A stretch of DNA of 64,000 bases from the NCBI RefSeq assembly GCF_002902905.1, contig NZ_CP026124.1:1-64000 (forward strand), written 5' to 3'. Positions 47,317 to 56,041 of this stretch are shown here, in pieces. The number at the start of each line of letters is the position of its first letter. Position 1 is the first letter of the stretch. Source of the stretch: Achromobacter sp. AONIH1. Its GTDB lineage: Bacteria > Pseudomonadota > Gammaproteobacteria > Burkholderiales > Burkholderiaceae_B. The translations under genes and the position numbers were made by a program. The notes beneath the pieces are model-generated. The model did not search any database and had not been told where the DNA came from. It saw nothing but the letters and a program-made list of their open reading frames with translations.

Positions 47317-48642
47317 TCACACCCGTGCCGATTCGTCCTTGAAGCGGAGCAAGAAGCAGGTGCCACGAGCCGGCCCCATCCTGGACGACTCCACCGTCAG
47401 CGTCCAGCCCTGCATGTCGCAGACGCGCTTGGCGATCGCCAGGCCCAGTCCATGGGCGGTTTCGTCCCGTCCCAGGCCGCCGGCGTCCCGCAGCCGACCA
47501 CTGAAATAGCGGCGGAAGAGGAAAGGCAGGTCGGCCTCGTCTATGCCCTTGCCGTCGTCGCGCAGCGCCAGCGCGCCATCCCCGGTCAGACTGGCCATCA
47601 GCGTGGCCGGCGCGGCATGCTCGATGGCATTGCGCACCAGATTGCGCAGCACGGTCAGCAAGGCATAGCGATCCAGGATCAATACATGCCCTTCGGGGAT
47701 CCGGTTGTCCAGCCACAGGTCCGCCAGGTCGGCCTGCGCCTCATGGCCGCGCCAGGCATCGGCCATGCACTGCGCCAGATCCACGGGTTCGGGCGGTCGA
47801 AGCTGATCGCGCGCCATGGCGCGGGCGCTTTCCAGACAGACGACCACGTCGTCGACGTTGTCCACGATGCGCGCCAGGCGCTGCCGCTGGTCGGGCGTCA
47901 GGACCTGCGTCAGCAGCATCAGCTCGCTGTCGGAACGAATGGCGGCCAGGGGCGTGCGGACCTCGTGGCTCAGGTTGCCAGCGAACTCGCGCTCGCGCGC
48001 GATCGACCTGTCCACCTGGTTCTGCATGCGGTTGAACGCTTCGATCAGCCTGCCCGCCTCGTCGTCACGCGTCACGGCCAGGTCCGGAGAGCCGGGCGCC
48101 CAGGTCGACAGCCGGTCGGTCAGGTCGAGCAGCGGCCCGGCCGCGACGGCGGCCACCCGCCTTGACAGCGCATAGGCGCCGACCACGCAGATCGCCCCCA
48201 CGCCCAGCACGATCAGGCCGAAATCATGCACCCGCTCCTCGTTTTCGGTCGCATCGTAGAGCAGGTAGACCTTGCCGCCGCCGGTGTCTGCCACCATCAC
48301 ATGCCAGGTATAGGGCCCTGGCTCGATCAGGTGCATGCCATTTTCCAGGCCCAGGAGTTCCTTGGGAATGCCGGCCGGCGGCTGGCCGTCCGATTGCAGC
48401 CAGGCGCGCATGGAGCCGCCCAGCACGCGCGGTCCGCGCCGAGGCAGGAATTCGTCGCTGACGCGCGCATGCTGCACCAGCCGGTCCATCTCGGTATTGA
48501 GAATGTCGTTGACCAGATCGTCTTCCATCTGGTCGAACGTCAGGTAGGCCAGCAAGGCCAGGGCCGTCACGAACAGCGCGACCGTCCCGGTCAAGGCCCA
48601 CACCACTCGCTGGGTCAGCGTGCCGCTGCCGCCCCTGCTCAT
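47317..48642 (-). CDS. Sensor histidine kinase
   Basis: Membrane kinase of 441 residues. TM1 (about 12-35), a periplasmic domain (about 36-140), TM2 (about 141-161) and HAMP precede the H-box NLSHEVRTPLAAIRSD with His226. The ATPase domain has NLVRNAIEHA (N box), RDDGKGI (G1) and AHGLGLAIAKRVC (G2). GGAGG precedes the ATG at 48642; a longer open frame is not used. It follows the response-regulator gene and precedes the PAP2 gene, so an envelope-lipid response is plausible but unproven. Confidence 0.93.
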   Translation of the reverse strand: MSRGGSGTLTQRVVWALTGTVALFVTALALLAYLTFDQMEDDLVNDILNTEMDRLVQHARVSDEFLPRRGPRVLGGSMRAWLQSDGQPPAGIPKELLGLENGMHLIEPGPYTWHVMVADTGGGKVYLLYDATENEERVHDFGLIVLGVGAICVVGAYALSRRVAAVAAGPLLDLTDRLSTWAPGSPDLAVTRDDEAGRLIEAFNRMQNQVDRSIAREREFAGNLSHEVRTPLAAIRSDSELMLLTQVLTPDQRQRLARIVDNVDDVVVCLESARAMARDQLRPPEPVDLAQCMADAWRGHEAQADLADLWLDNRIPEGHVLILDRYALLTVLRNLVRNAIEHAAPATLMASLTGDGALALRDDGKGIDEADLPFLFRRYFSGRLRDAGGLGRDETAHGLGLAIAKRVCDMQGWTLTVESSRMGPARGTCFLLRFKDESARV

Positions 48643-48703
48643 CGCCGATCCTCCGGCAACGGCTGCCCGGCGATCGGCGCCCGGCCTACGCCGCCAGCGG
48701 CGT

Positions 48704-49417
48704 TCACGCGTCTTCTCCCGGCAGAACCAGGCGCCAGCCCGTTCCGTGCATGGTCTGGATGCCGTCGAAGCCCGCATCCGCCAGCGCGCGGCGCAGCAGA
48801 TGCACCTGGCTGCGCAGGGCATCCGAGGACGGCGGCTCGCCGCCCCACAGCGCGGATTCCAGTTCCTCGCGCGAGACCACCCGGCCCGGATCGCGCAACA
48901 ACACTTCCATGATGACGGCCGCCTTGCGGGTCAGGTGCACCGGCACGCCGCCAACGGACACATCGCGGCTGCGCGTGTCGTACCGCAAGGTCCCGAACTC
49001 CCGCAGCGTGTTCACGGTGTTGCCCCGGGCGCGCTGGATCAGCGCCAGCAGGCGCGCCTCGACCTCGAGCAGCGCGAAGGGCTTGGTCAGGTAGTCGTCG
49101 GCGCCATGCGAAAAACCGGCCAGCTTATCCTCCAGGCTGTCGCGCGCCGTCAGCACCAGCACCGGCACGGCCTGGCGCAGTTCGGTCCGCAGGGTGTGCA
49201 GCACCGCGTTGCCGTCCATACCGGGCAGGCCGATATCCAGGATAACCGCGTCGAAACGCTGCTCGCCCAGGCGCTTGAGCGCGGCCGGCCCGCTGTAGGC
49301 GGCATCGGGCAGAAAGCCTCGCGCCTCCAGAAAGGTGTACAGGTTGCCTGCGATGATGCTGTCGTCCTCGACGATCAGCACCCGATGGTTCGCCCCCGCT
49401 GCGGGACCTGCCGCCAT
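48704..49417 (-). CDS. OmpR-family response regulator
   Basis: Regulator of 237 residues: receiver domain (about 11-125) with acidic pair Asp18/Asp19, phosphoacceptor Asp61 (VILDIGLPGMDG) and Lys112 (TKPF), then a winged-helix DNA-binding domain (about 140-235) with DALRSQVHLLRRAL and the terminal GTGWRL wing. It precedes its kinase by 61 bp. The tilted IGLPGMDG and TARDSLEDK segments are family-typical. No binding site was identified upstream. Confidence 0.93.
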   Translation of the reverse strand: MAAGPAAGANHRVLIVEDDSIIAGNLYTFLEARGFLPDAAYSGPAALKRLGEQRFDAVILDIGLPGMDGNAVLHTLRTELRQAVPVLVLTARDSLEDKLAGFSHGADDYLTKPFALLEVEARLLALIQRARGNTVNTLREFGTLRYDTRSRDVSVGGVPVHLTRKAAVIMEVLLRDPGRVVSREELESALWGGEPPSSDALRSQVHLLRRALADAGFDGIQTMHGTGWRLVLPGEDA

Positions 49418-49485
49418 GCTGTCCTCCTGGTCAATTCCGCCGGAACATCCGGCCTTGGAGTTTGAGTTTTCCCGACCGCCCGGCC

Positions 49486-50958
49486 CTAGTCCTGCAGGAC
49501 TTTGCCCGGGTTCATCAGGCCTTGCGGATCCAGGGCGCGCTTGATGCGGCGCATCAGCCCAAGTTCGATCGCGCTCTTGTAGCGCGGCAGTTCGTCGCGC
49601 TTGAGCTGTCCCACCCCATGCTCGGCGCTGATGGAGCCCGCATGCGCGTGGACGCTGTCATGCACCACGCCATAGATCTCGCTCTGCAGCGCCAGCAGCT
49701 CGGCCTCGGTCTGCCCGGCCGCATTGGCCACGTTGTAATGCAGATTGCCGTCGCCCAGATGGCCGAAGATCACGTGCCTCACGCCGGGAAAGCGCGCCTG
49801 CAGCAGCGCGTTGGTCTTGTCCACAAAGCCGGCGATGGCGGAAATCGGGATCGAGACATCGTGCTTGACCGATTTGCCCAGCTCGGCCTCGGCCAGCGGG
49901 ATGCTCTCGCGCAGATGCCAGAGCGCCTTGCTCTGGGCCACATTGGCGGCGATGGCCGCGTCGCTGACCAGCCCATCCTCGATGGCCGCTCCCAGCACCG
50001 CCTCGAAACGCTCGCGTGCATGCTGCTCGCTTTCGCTATCGGACAGCTCCAGCAGCGCGAACCAGGGCGCGGCGGCGGAATCCCCTTCGAAAGGCAGGCG
50101 CTGCTGCGGAAACAATCGCACCACGGCCTGCAGGCAGGCGCCGCTCATCAGCTCGAAGCCGGTCAGCGACGCGCCGAAGCCGGCGCGGGCGCGCGACAGC
50201 AGCTCCACCGCGTCATCGATGCCGCTCAGCGTGAGCAGCGCCGTGCAGGATGCCACCGGGCGCGGATACAGCTTCAGCGTTGCGGCGGTGATAATGCCCA
50301 ATGTGCCTTCGCTGCCGATATACAGATCGCGCAGGTCGTAGCCGGTATTGTCCTTGCGCAGGCCGCGCAGGCCGTTCCAGACCTCGCCGTCGGCAGTAAC
50401 GACCTCCAGCCCCAGCGCAAGATCCCGCGTATTGCCATAGCGCAGCACCTGCGTGCCGCCGGCGTTCGTGGCCAGGTTGCCGCCGATGGTGCAGCTGCCC
50501 TCGGCCGCGAGACTGAGCGGAAACAGCCGGCCCGCCGCCGCCGCCGCTTCCTGGACGGCCTGCAGCACGCAGCCGGCCTCGACGGTGATGGTGTCGTTGT
50601 CGGTATCCAGCGCCCTCACGCGGTTCAGCCTGGCGGTGGACAGCACAACCGCCGAGCCCGATGCGTCAGGCGTGGCGCCACCGCACAGGCCGGTGTTGCC
50701 GCCCTGGGGCACCACCGGAACGCCGTGACGCAGGCACAGCCGGACCACGCCAGCCACTTCATCCGTGCTGCCGGGGCGTACCGCCGCCAGCGCCGCGCCG
50801 CGATAGCGGCGGCGCCAGTCCTGCACATAGCCGTCGGCATCGGCGCCGGTCAGCACGTGGGAGGGTCCAAGCAGGGACTGCAGTTCGCTGAGCAGGGTCA
50901 TGGGGCGCCGCGCAAGGTCGAGCGCCTGGCACGGGTCCAGACGCGGTTCGGAAGACAT
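49486..50958 (-). CDS. FAD-binding oxidoreductase (D-2-hydroxyacid dehydrogenase-like)
   Basis: Flavoenzyme of 490 residues. The PCMH-type FAD domain shows VPVVPQGGNTGLCGGATP and EGSCTIGGNLATNAGG. The C-terminal substrate domain carries VIFGHLGDGNLHYNV and AEHGVGQLKRDEL, whose His and Glu match the zinc-linked site of D-2-hydroxyglutarate/D-lactate dehydrogenases. Substrate specificity cannot be read. An internal ATG at 50901 (MTLLSEL) is an alternative start; neither has a good ribosome site. It follows the biotin-carboxylase-like gene on the same strand by 28 bp. Confidence 0.87.
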   Translation of the reverse strand: MSSEPRLDPCQALDLARRPMTLLSELQSLLGPSHVLTGADADGYVQDWRRRYRGAALAAVRPGSTDEVAGVVRLCLRHGVPVVPQGGNTGLCGGATPDASGSAVVLSTARLNRVRALDTDNDTITVEAGCVLQAVQEAAAAAGRLFPLSLAAEGSCTIGGNLATNAGGTQVLRYGNTRDLALGLEVVTADGEVWNGLRGLRKDNTGYDLRDLYIGSEGTLGIITAATLKLYPRPVASCTALLTLSGIDDAVELLSRARAGFGASLTGFELMSGACLQAVVRLFPQQRLPFEGDSAAAPWFALLELSDSESEQHARERFEAVLGAAIEDGLVSDAAIAANVAQSKALWHLRESIPLAEAELGKSVKHDVSIPISAIAGFVDKTNALLQARFPGVRHVIFGHLGDGNLHYNVANAAGQTEAELLALQSEIYGVVHDSVHAHAGSISAEHGVGQLKRDELPRYKSAIELGLMRRIKRALDPQGLMNPGKVLQD

Positions 50959-50986
50959 GCGGATATTGTAGGGGCGCGCCCGACGT

Positions 50987-51616
50987 CTAGCCTACCGCCT
51001 GATCCAGCCGCGTGCCGGTCAGACCCGAGCAGAAGGCCCGCGAAGCGATGAGATTCATCAGGAACCCCCTGTCCACCGCGACCGGGCCGGGCATTTCCGA
51101 CAAGGCCCGATAGGCGCGCCGCAGGGCGTCTCCGCGCGTCACCCCACACACCAGCAGGCGTGTGCACGGCGCATGGCGGTCCCCGCCACCGTCGATGCGC
51201 AGTTCGAGCGCATGCGCGGCGACAGGTTCGCAATCGGCCACCGCCGCGCCCGACAGGGGCGTGGCCTGGGCGCACAGCACCCGGAACACGCCGCTGCGGT
51301 CATCCAGCGAAAACGCCACGGTGCCCATGCCCTGCCAGCCACGGTCGCGCGCCACACTGGCGGCCACCGCCCGCAGCGCGCTTTCCATCGACGCGGGCAG
51401 GTGCGGCGCCGGACATTCGGCGATCAACACGCGCGCCTCGCGCCAGACGCTGCGCTCCCAGGCACGGCCCGTCAGGGGGTCGCCGCCCGGCGGCACCACG
51501 ACATGGATGTCCAGCCTGCGCTCGCGTCCGGCCGCGGGTCCGGCGTGGTCCGTGGGCGGTCCGCGCCGGTTCCTGGCGCCGCCCGAAGATATGACTGTGG
51601 AAACTTTTGCAGCCAT
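50987..51616 (-). CDS. Shrunken biotin-carboxylase-like protein, catalytically defective
   Basis: Protein of 209 residues aligning by eye to the C-terminal half of biotin carboxylases. RRLDIHVVVPPGGDPLTG resembles the R-x-x-E-x-Q-V strand, VLIAECPAPHL matches the kx-IEE-aPsP segment, and RGWQGMGTVAFSLDD matches the yxgaGTvEF strand. AAHALELRI corresponds to GHAIE-R, and the C-terminal DRGFLMNLIASRAFCSG to the helix pair ending BC. The metal/bicarbonate E-x-N-x-R motif (FMEMNTR in typical BC) reads RVLCAQA, and the N-terminal ATP-binding half is absent. GGGAGGGG precedes the ATG at 51616. A non-catalytic or binding role, or a decaying gene, is likely. Confidence 0.7.
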   Translation of the reverse strand: MAAKVSTVISSGGARNRRGPPTDHAGPAAGRERRLDIHVVVPPGGDPLTGRAWERSVWREARVLIAECPAPHLPASMESALRAVAASVARDRGWQGMGTVAFSLDDRSGVFRVLCAQATPLSGAAVADCEPVAAHALELRIDGGGDRHAPCTRLLVCGVTRGDALRRAYRALSEMPGPVAVDRGFLMNLIASRAFCSGLTGTRLDQAVG

Positions 51617-51900
51617 AGGCCCCTCCCGGTCTTTCTGCTTGCATGGCAAGCGTATCACCTTCGGATGACGGGCATCGGCGACGGCGCCCGCGGCGCAGTC
51701 CGACGGCGCTGTCGGCCGAAGGAGGAAAAGGGACTGATTCCAACACTCTTGCGTCGATCTCCAGGCCCCGGCCTGCTGTGAACGCAGCGGGCATGCCCCC
51801 CCAGAATTGCGCGATAATCCCTTTTTTACACACCATATTGATTTTGCGGCACCGAAGCCAGGGATTTCCCCTAGGCCTTCCCGCCGCCAAAGGATCCCGC

Positions 51901-53292
51901 ATGGGCGCCACCACGCCATTCCCCGCTTCGGTATTCAAGGCCTACGACATCCGCGGCACCGTGCCCGACCTGATCGACGCCGGCTTCGCCCGCGCGCTGG
52001 GCGCGGCGCTGGCGATACGCGCCCGCGAGGCCGGCATCCAGACGCTGGTCGTGGGTCGCGACGGCCGGCTCAGCAGCGAAATGCTGTCGACGGCGCTGCA
52101 GGAAGGCATGCTGGAACAAGGCATCGATACGCTCGATATCGGCCAGGTGCCCACGCCGCTGGTGTATTTCGCCGCGCACACCATGCAGACCGGTTCGGGC
52201 GTGGCCATCACCGGCAGCCACAACCCGCCCAAGTACAACGGCTTCAAGATGATGATGGGCGGCCGCGCCCTGTATGGCGAGGACGTGCAGGAACTCGCGC
52301 GCGTCATGAACGGCGGCGCGGCGCCCGTCGCCGCGCATCCTGGCACGCGCCGGCAACTGGACCTGGTGCAGGCCTATGTCGCGCGCGTGGCCAGCGGCGT
52401 GAAACTCGCCCGCCCCATGAAGATCGCCATCGACTGCGGCAATGGCGTGGCTGGCGCCGTGGCGCCGCAGCTGTTCCGCGCACTCGGCTGCGAAGTGACC
52501 GAGCTGTTCTGCGAGGTGGACGGCACCTTTCCCAATCACCATCCCGATCCTGCCGAACCCAAGAACCTGCGCGACCTGATCGACTGCGTGGCCAATACCG
52601 ACTGTGAGCTGGGCCTGGCCTTCGACGGCGACGGCGACCGGCTGGGCGTGGTCACGAAGTCCGGCCAGATCATCTGGCCCGACCGCCAGCTGGTGCTGTT
52701 CGCGCGCGACGTGCTGGACCGCAATCCCGGCGCCACCATCATCTACGACGTGAAATGCAGCCGGCATGTGGGCCTGTCGGTGCAGGCCGCCGGCGGCCAG
52801 CCGATGATGTGGAAGACCGGCCATTCCCTGGTCAAGGCCAAGCTCGCGGAAACCGGCGCGCCGCTGGCAGGCGAGATGAGCGGCCACATCTTCTTCAAGG
52901 AGCGCTGGTACGGCTTCGACGACGGCCTGTACACCGGCGCCCGCCTGCTGGAAATCGTGTCGCGCCACGCCGATGCCTGCGCGCCGCTCGAAGCCCTGCC
53001 GCAAGACGTGTCCACGCCTGAACTGAAGCTGGAGATGGAAGAAGGCCAGCCCTTCGCGCTGGTACGCGCATTGCAGGACCACGGCCAGTTCCCCGGCGCG
53101 AGCCGGGTCGTCACCATCGACGGCGTGCGCGCCGAATACCCGGATGGCTTCGGGCTGGCACGTCCGTCGAATACCACGCCGGTGGTGGTGCTGCGTTTCG
53201 AGGCGCAGAGCGCCGAGGCGCTGGCCCGCATCCAAGCCGATTTCCGACGCGAACTGGCCAAACTGGCGCCAGAAGCCATCCTGCCATTCTAG
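51901..53292 (+). CDS. Phosphomannomutase/phosphoglucomutase (AlgC type)
   Basis: Enzyme of 463 residues, the length of AlgC. It interconverts hexose 1- and 6-phosphates for nucleotide-sugar synthesis. Motifs: phosphoserine loop TGSHNPP with Ser106, metal loop DGDGDR with Asp242/244/246, and the sugar-binding GEMSGH (324-329). The ATG at 51901 starts the conserved VFKAYDIRG region; an open frame back to 51643 is intergenic. It precedes pgi by 10 bp and faces the polysaccharide operon. Confidence 0.93.
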   Translation: MGATTPFPASVFKAYDIRGTVPDLIDAGFARALGAALAIRAREAGIQTLVVGRDGRLSSEMLSTALQEGMLEQGIDTLDIGQVPTPLVYFAAHTMQTGSGVAITGSHNPPKYNGFKMMMGGRALYGEDVQELARVMNGGAAPVAAHPGTRRQLDLVQAYVARVASGVKLARPMKIAIDCGNGVAGAVAPQLFRALGCEVTELFCEVDGTFPNHHPDPAEPKNLRDLIDCVANTDCELGLAFDGDGDRLGVVTKSGQIIWPDRQLVLFARDVLDRNPGATIIYDVKCSRHVGLSVQAAGGQPMMWKTGHSLVKAKLAETGAPLAGEMSGHIFFKERWYGFDDGLYTGARLLEIVSRHADACAPLEALPQDVSTPELKLEMEEGQPFALVRALQDHGQFPGASRVVTIDGVRAEYPDGFGLARPSNTTPVVVLRFEAQSAEALARIQADFRRELAKLAPEAILPF

Positions 53293-53302
53293 AATCAGCC
53301 CC

Positions 53303-54862
53303 ATGTCCCTGCCCGACAGCCCCGCCTGGAAGACCTTCGCCGCAGCCGCCCGCAGCGCCTCGCGCCGCGGAGAGCGACTGCGAGTCATCGATGCTCCCGG
53401 ATTGCGACTGGACCTCAGCGCCCAGGCCCAATCTCCCGAGCTGGAACTCGCTGCTGCCGCCCTGCTGCAGCAGCAGGACTTCGAAACAGCGCGCGCGCGG
53501 CTGTTCGACGGGGGCAACGCCAACTGGACCGAGCGACGTCCCGCCTGGCATACGGCGCTGCGCGCCGGCGTTCCGCCCGCGATGGTCGCGCACGCCGTGC
53601 AGTCCGAACGCGAACGCGTGCGCCAATTCGTGCGCGACGCCGACGCCGCAGGCCGCTATTCCAGCGTGCTGCACCTGGGCATCGGCGGCAGCGATTGGGG
53701 GCCTCGGCTGATCACGCGGGCGCTGCGCCACGGCGGCGCGCGGCGGGAAGTGCGCTTCGCCTCGAACGTGGATTCGCACTCCGTCGCCGACGCGATGAGC
53801 CGGCTGGACCCGCACGATACGCTGGTGATCGTCGCCTCCAAGTCCTTCACCACCACCGAACCGCTAGCCAATGCCGAAGTCGCCATGAACTGGCTGCGGG
53901 ACGCGGGCGTGGCCGACCCGATCAAGCAGGTCGTAGCCATCACCGCCAACGTCGAGGCGGCGTTGAACCTGGGCATTTCTCCCGACCATATCTTCCAGAT
54001 CTGGGACTGGGTGGGCGGCCGCTATTCACTGTGGTCCGCCATCGGCCTGCCTGTGGCGCTGGCGCTGGGCAATGACACCTTCGACCAGCTGCTGGCCGGC
54101 GCCGCCGCCATGGACGAACATTTCCGCAACGCGCCCGCCGCCGAAAACGCGCCGCTGCAGCTGGCGCTCGCCGGCGTGGTGAACCGCAACGTGCTGGGCT
54201 ATGACTCGCTGGTCATCTCGCCCTACGACTCGCGCCTGCATCATCTGGTGCCCTGGGCGCAGCAGCTGGAAATGGAATCACTGGGCAAGGTCGCCACGGC
54301 CGACGGCAGTCCCGTTGGCATGCCGACGGGGCCTGCCGTCTGGGGCATGCCCGGCACGGACTGCCAGCATACGTTCTTCCAATGGCTGCACCAGGACGCC
54401 GCCGGCGCGCCGGTGGATTTCATCCTGTGCGAGCAGCCAGATCACGCCTATGCGCGCAATCACGAACTGCTGATCGCCAACTGCCTGGCGCAGCGTTCGG
54501 CGCTGCTGCGCGGCAAGACCTTCGAGGAAGCGCTGACCGAGACCTCGGCCAAGGAAAGCGACCCCGACCGCGCCCGCATCCTGGCGATGCACCTGGTGCA
54601 TCCCGGCGGCCGGCCTTCCTCGCTGATCGTGTTGCCGCGCCTGGAAGCCTATACGCTGGGCGCGCTGCTGGCGCTCTACGAGCACAAGGTGTTCTCGCAG
54701 GGCGTGATCTGGGGCATCAATCCCTTCGACCAATGGGGCGTGGAATTCGGCAAGGCGCTGGCTCGCGGCATCATCCGCGAACTGGACGCGCCGTCGCCCC
54801 AGGCCGAGCAGCAAGATCCCTCCACCCGCTACTGGATCGACGCGATCGCGCGGCACTCCTGA
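53303..54862 (+). CDS. pgi: Glucose-6-phosphate isomerase
   Basis: Isomerase of 519 residues linking fructose 6-phosphate and glucose 6-phosphate, supplying sugars to the surface-polysaccharide pathway. Motifs: VGGRYSLWSAIGLP (substrate loop) and the C-terminal NPFDQWGVEFGK with catalytic Lys region. Slightly shorter than the 549-residue E. coli enzyme. ATG 53303 is used because the frame upstream lies inside the phosphomannomutase gene. Probably co-transcribed with it. Confidence 0.96.
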   Translation: MSLPDSPAWKTFAAAARSASRRGERLRVIDAPGLRLDLSAQAQSPELELAAAALLQQQDFETARARLFDGGNANWTERRPAWHTALRAGVPPAMVAHAVQSERERVRQFVRDADAAGRYSSVLHLGIGGSDWGPRLITRALRHGGARREVRFASNVDSHSVADAMSRLDPHDTLVIVASKSFTTTEPLANAEVAMNWLRDAGVADPIKQVVAITANVEAALNLGISPDHIFQIWDWVGGRYSLWSAIGLPVALALGNDTFDQLLAGAAAMDEHFRNAPAAENAPLQLALAGVVNRNVLGYDSLVISPYDSRLHHLVPWAQQLEMESLGKVATADGSPVGMPTGPAVWGMPGTDCQHTFFQWLHQDAAGAPVDFILCEQPDHAYARNHELLIANCLAQRSALLRGKTFEEALTETSAKESDPDRARILAMHLVHPGGRPSSLIVLPRLEAYTLGALLALYEHKVFSQGVIWGINPFDQWGVEFGKALARGIIRELDAPSPQAEQQDPSTRYWIDAIARHS

Positions 54863-54878
54863 CCCGCCGCTGCACATA

Positions 54879-54901
54879 GCCGGGCGCGCAACGCGCCCGG
54901 C
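54879..54901. terminator. Terminator between pgi and the polysaccharide operon
   Basis: GCCGGGCGCG (54879-54888) pairs perfectly with CGCGCCCGGC (54892-54901) across a 3-nt loop between two convergent genes. There is no long T-run, so Rho-independent strength is moderate. Confidence 0.65.
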
Positions 54902-54907
54902 CCTTCA

Positions 54908-56041
54908 TCAAGCGCTCAATGCGTCGTATAGATCGACGTGTATGCGCGCCACGCGCTCGATATTGAATTCGCGCTCGGCCAGGGCGCGTCCCGCCGCGCC
55001 CATCGCGTGGCGCAGCGCCGGATCGGCCGCCAGCCGGGCGATTGCGTCCGCCAGCGCGCCGGCGTCGCGCACCGGCACAAGCAGGCCAGTCTTGCCCGGT
55101 TCGATCGCATCGCGGCAGCCAGGCACGTCGGTCGTGACCACGGCCCGTCCGCAGGCCGCCGCCTCGATCAGCGACTTCGGCAGCCCCTCGCGATAGGACG
55201 GCAGCACCGCGATATGCGAGGCAGCGTAAAGCGCCGGCACGTCGCTGCGTTCGCCCAGGGTCTGGACACAGCCCTCCGTCTGCCACGCCTCGACATCCTG
55301 CGGGGTCGCCGAGGCAGGATTGCCAGCGTCCACGCCGCCCACCAGGCGCATGGACACGGGCACGCCGCGCGCGCGCAGCAGCCGCGCCGCCTCAACGAAT
55401 TCATTCACGCCCTTGTCGCGCAGCAGGCGCGCCACCATGGTGACGACGACCGGCGGCTCGGGCGGCTCGGGCAATGCCCGGTACTCAGCCAGATCGACCC
55501 CGGCCCCGCGGATCATCACGACCTGTTCGTCGCGCACGGCCCCCAGGGATTTCAACAGATCCCGGTCGCTCGCATTCTGGAAAATCACCCGGCTGTTGCC
55601 ATGCCCCAGCGCGATCCGGTACAGGCGCGCCACCACGGCGCGCACGAGCCGCATCTTCAACGAGTTCGACAGGAACACGAACCCCAGGCCGGAAATCGCC
55701 GCGACCATGCCCGGCACCCGGGCGAGGCGCGCGGCGATGCCGCCATACAGCACCGGCTTGATCGTCACCAGATGCACCACCTGCGGCCGCAGGCGGCGAA
55801 ACAGACGGATCAGCGCCAGCAAGGTGCCCAGCTCCTGCAACGGATGCTTGCCGCTGCGCGTCATGGGAATGGCGTGGTGCGTCATGCCCAGGGCCTGGAT
55901 ATCGGCCACGGCCGGCCCGTCCATGGTGGCCACGTGCACGTCATAGCCGGCGCGCTGCGCGGCCAGGGCCACGGGCAGGCGATGCGACATGAAGAACGCC
56001 GGATTGTTGACCACGAACAGCAAGCGGCGTCCGGCGCTCAT
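54908..56041 (-). CDS. Family 4 glycosyltransferase (WbpL/Cap1E-adjacent type), last gene of the operon
   Basis: GT-B enzyme of 377 residues. N-terminal: LLFVVNNPAFFMSHRLPVAL. The middle has HLVTIKPVLYGGIAARLARV. The C-terminal nucleotide-sugar site is PSYREGLPKSLIEAAACGRAVV with E-x7-E. This pattern is common in O-antigen enzymes that add the first or second sugar after a lipid-linked residue. The ATG at 56041 overlaps the stop of the upstream glycosyltransferase gene (ATGA). Confidence 0.87.
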   Translation of the reverse strand: MSAGRRLLFVVNNPAFFMSHRLPVALAAQRAGYDVHVATMDGPAVADIQALGMTHHAIPMTRSGKHPLQELGTLLALIRLFRRLRPQVVHLVTIKPVLYGGIAARLARVPGMVAAISGLGFVFLSNSLKMRLVRAVVARLYRIALGHGNSRVIFQNASDRDLLKSLGAVRDEQVVMIRGAGVDLAEYRALPEPPEPPVVVTMVARLLRDKGVNEFVEAARLLRARGVPVSMRLVGGVDAGNPASATPQDVEAWQTEGCVQTLGERSDVPALYAASHIAVLPSYREGLPKSLIEAAACGRAVVTTDVPGCRDAIEPGKTGLLVPVRDAGALADAIARLAADPALRHAMGAAGRALAEREFNIERVARIHVDLYDALSA

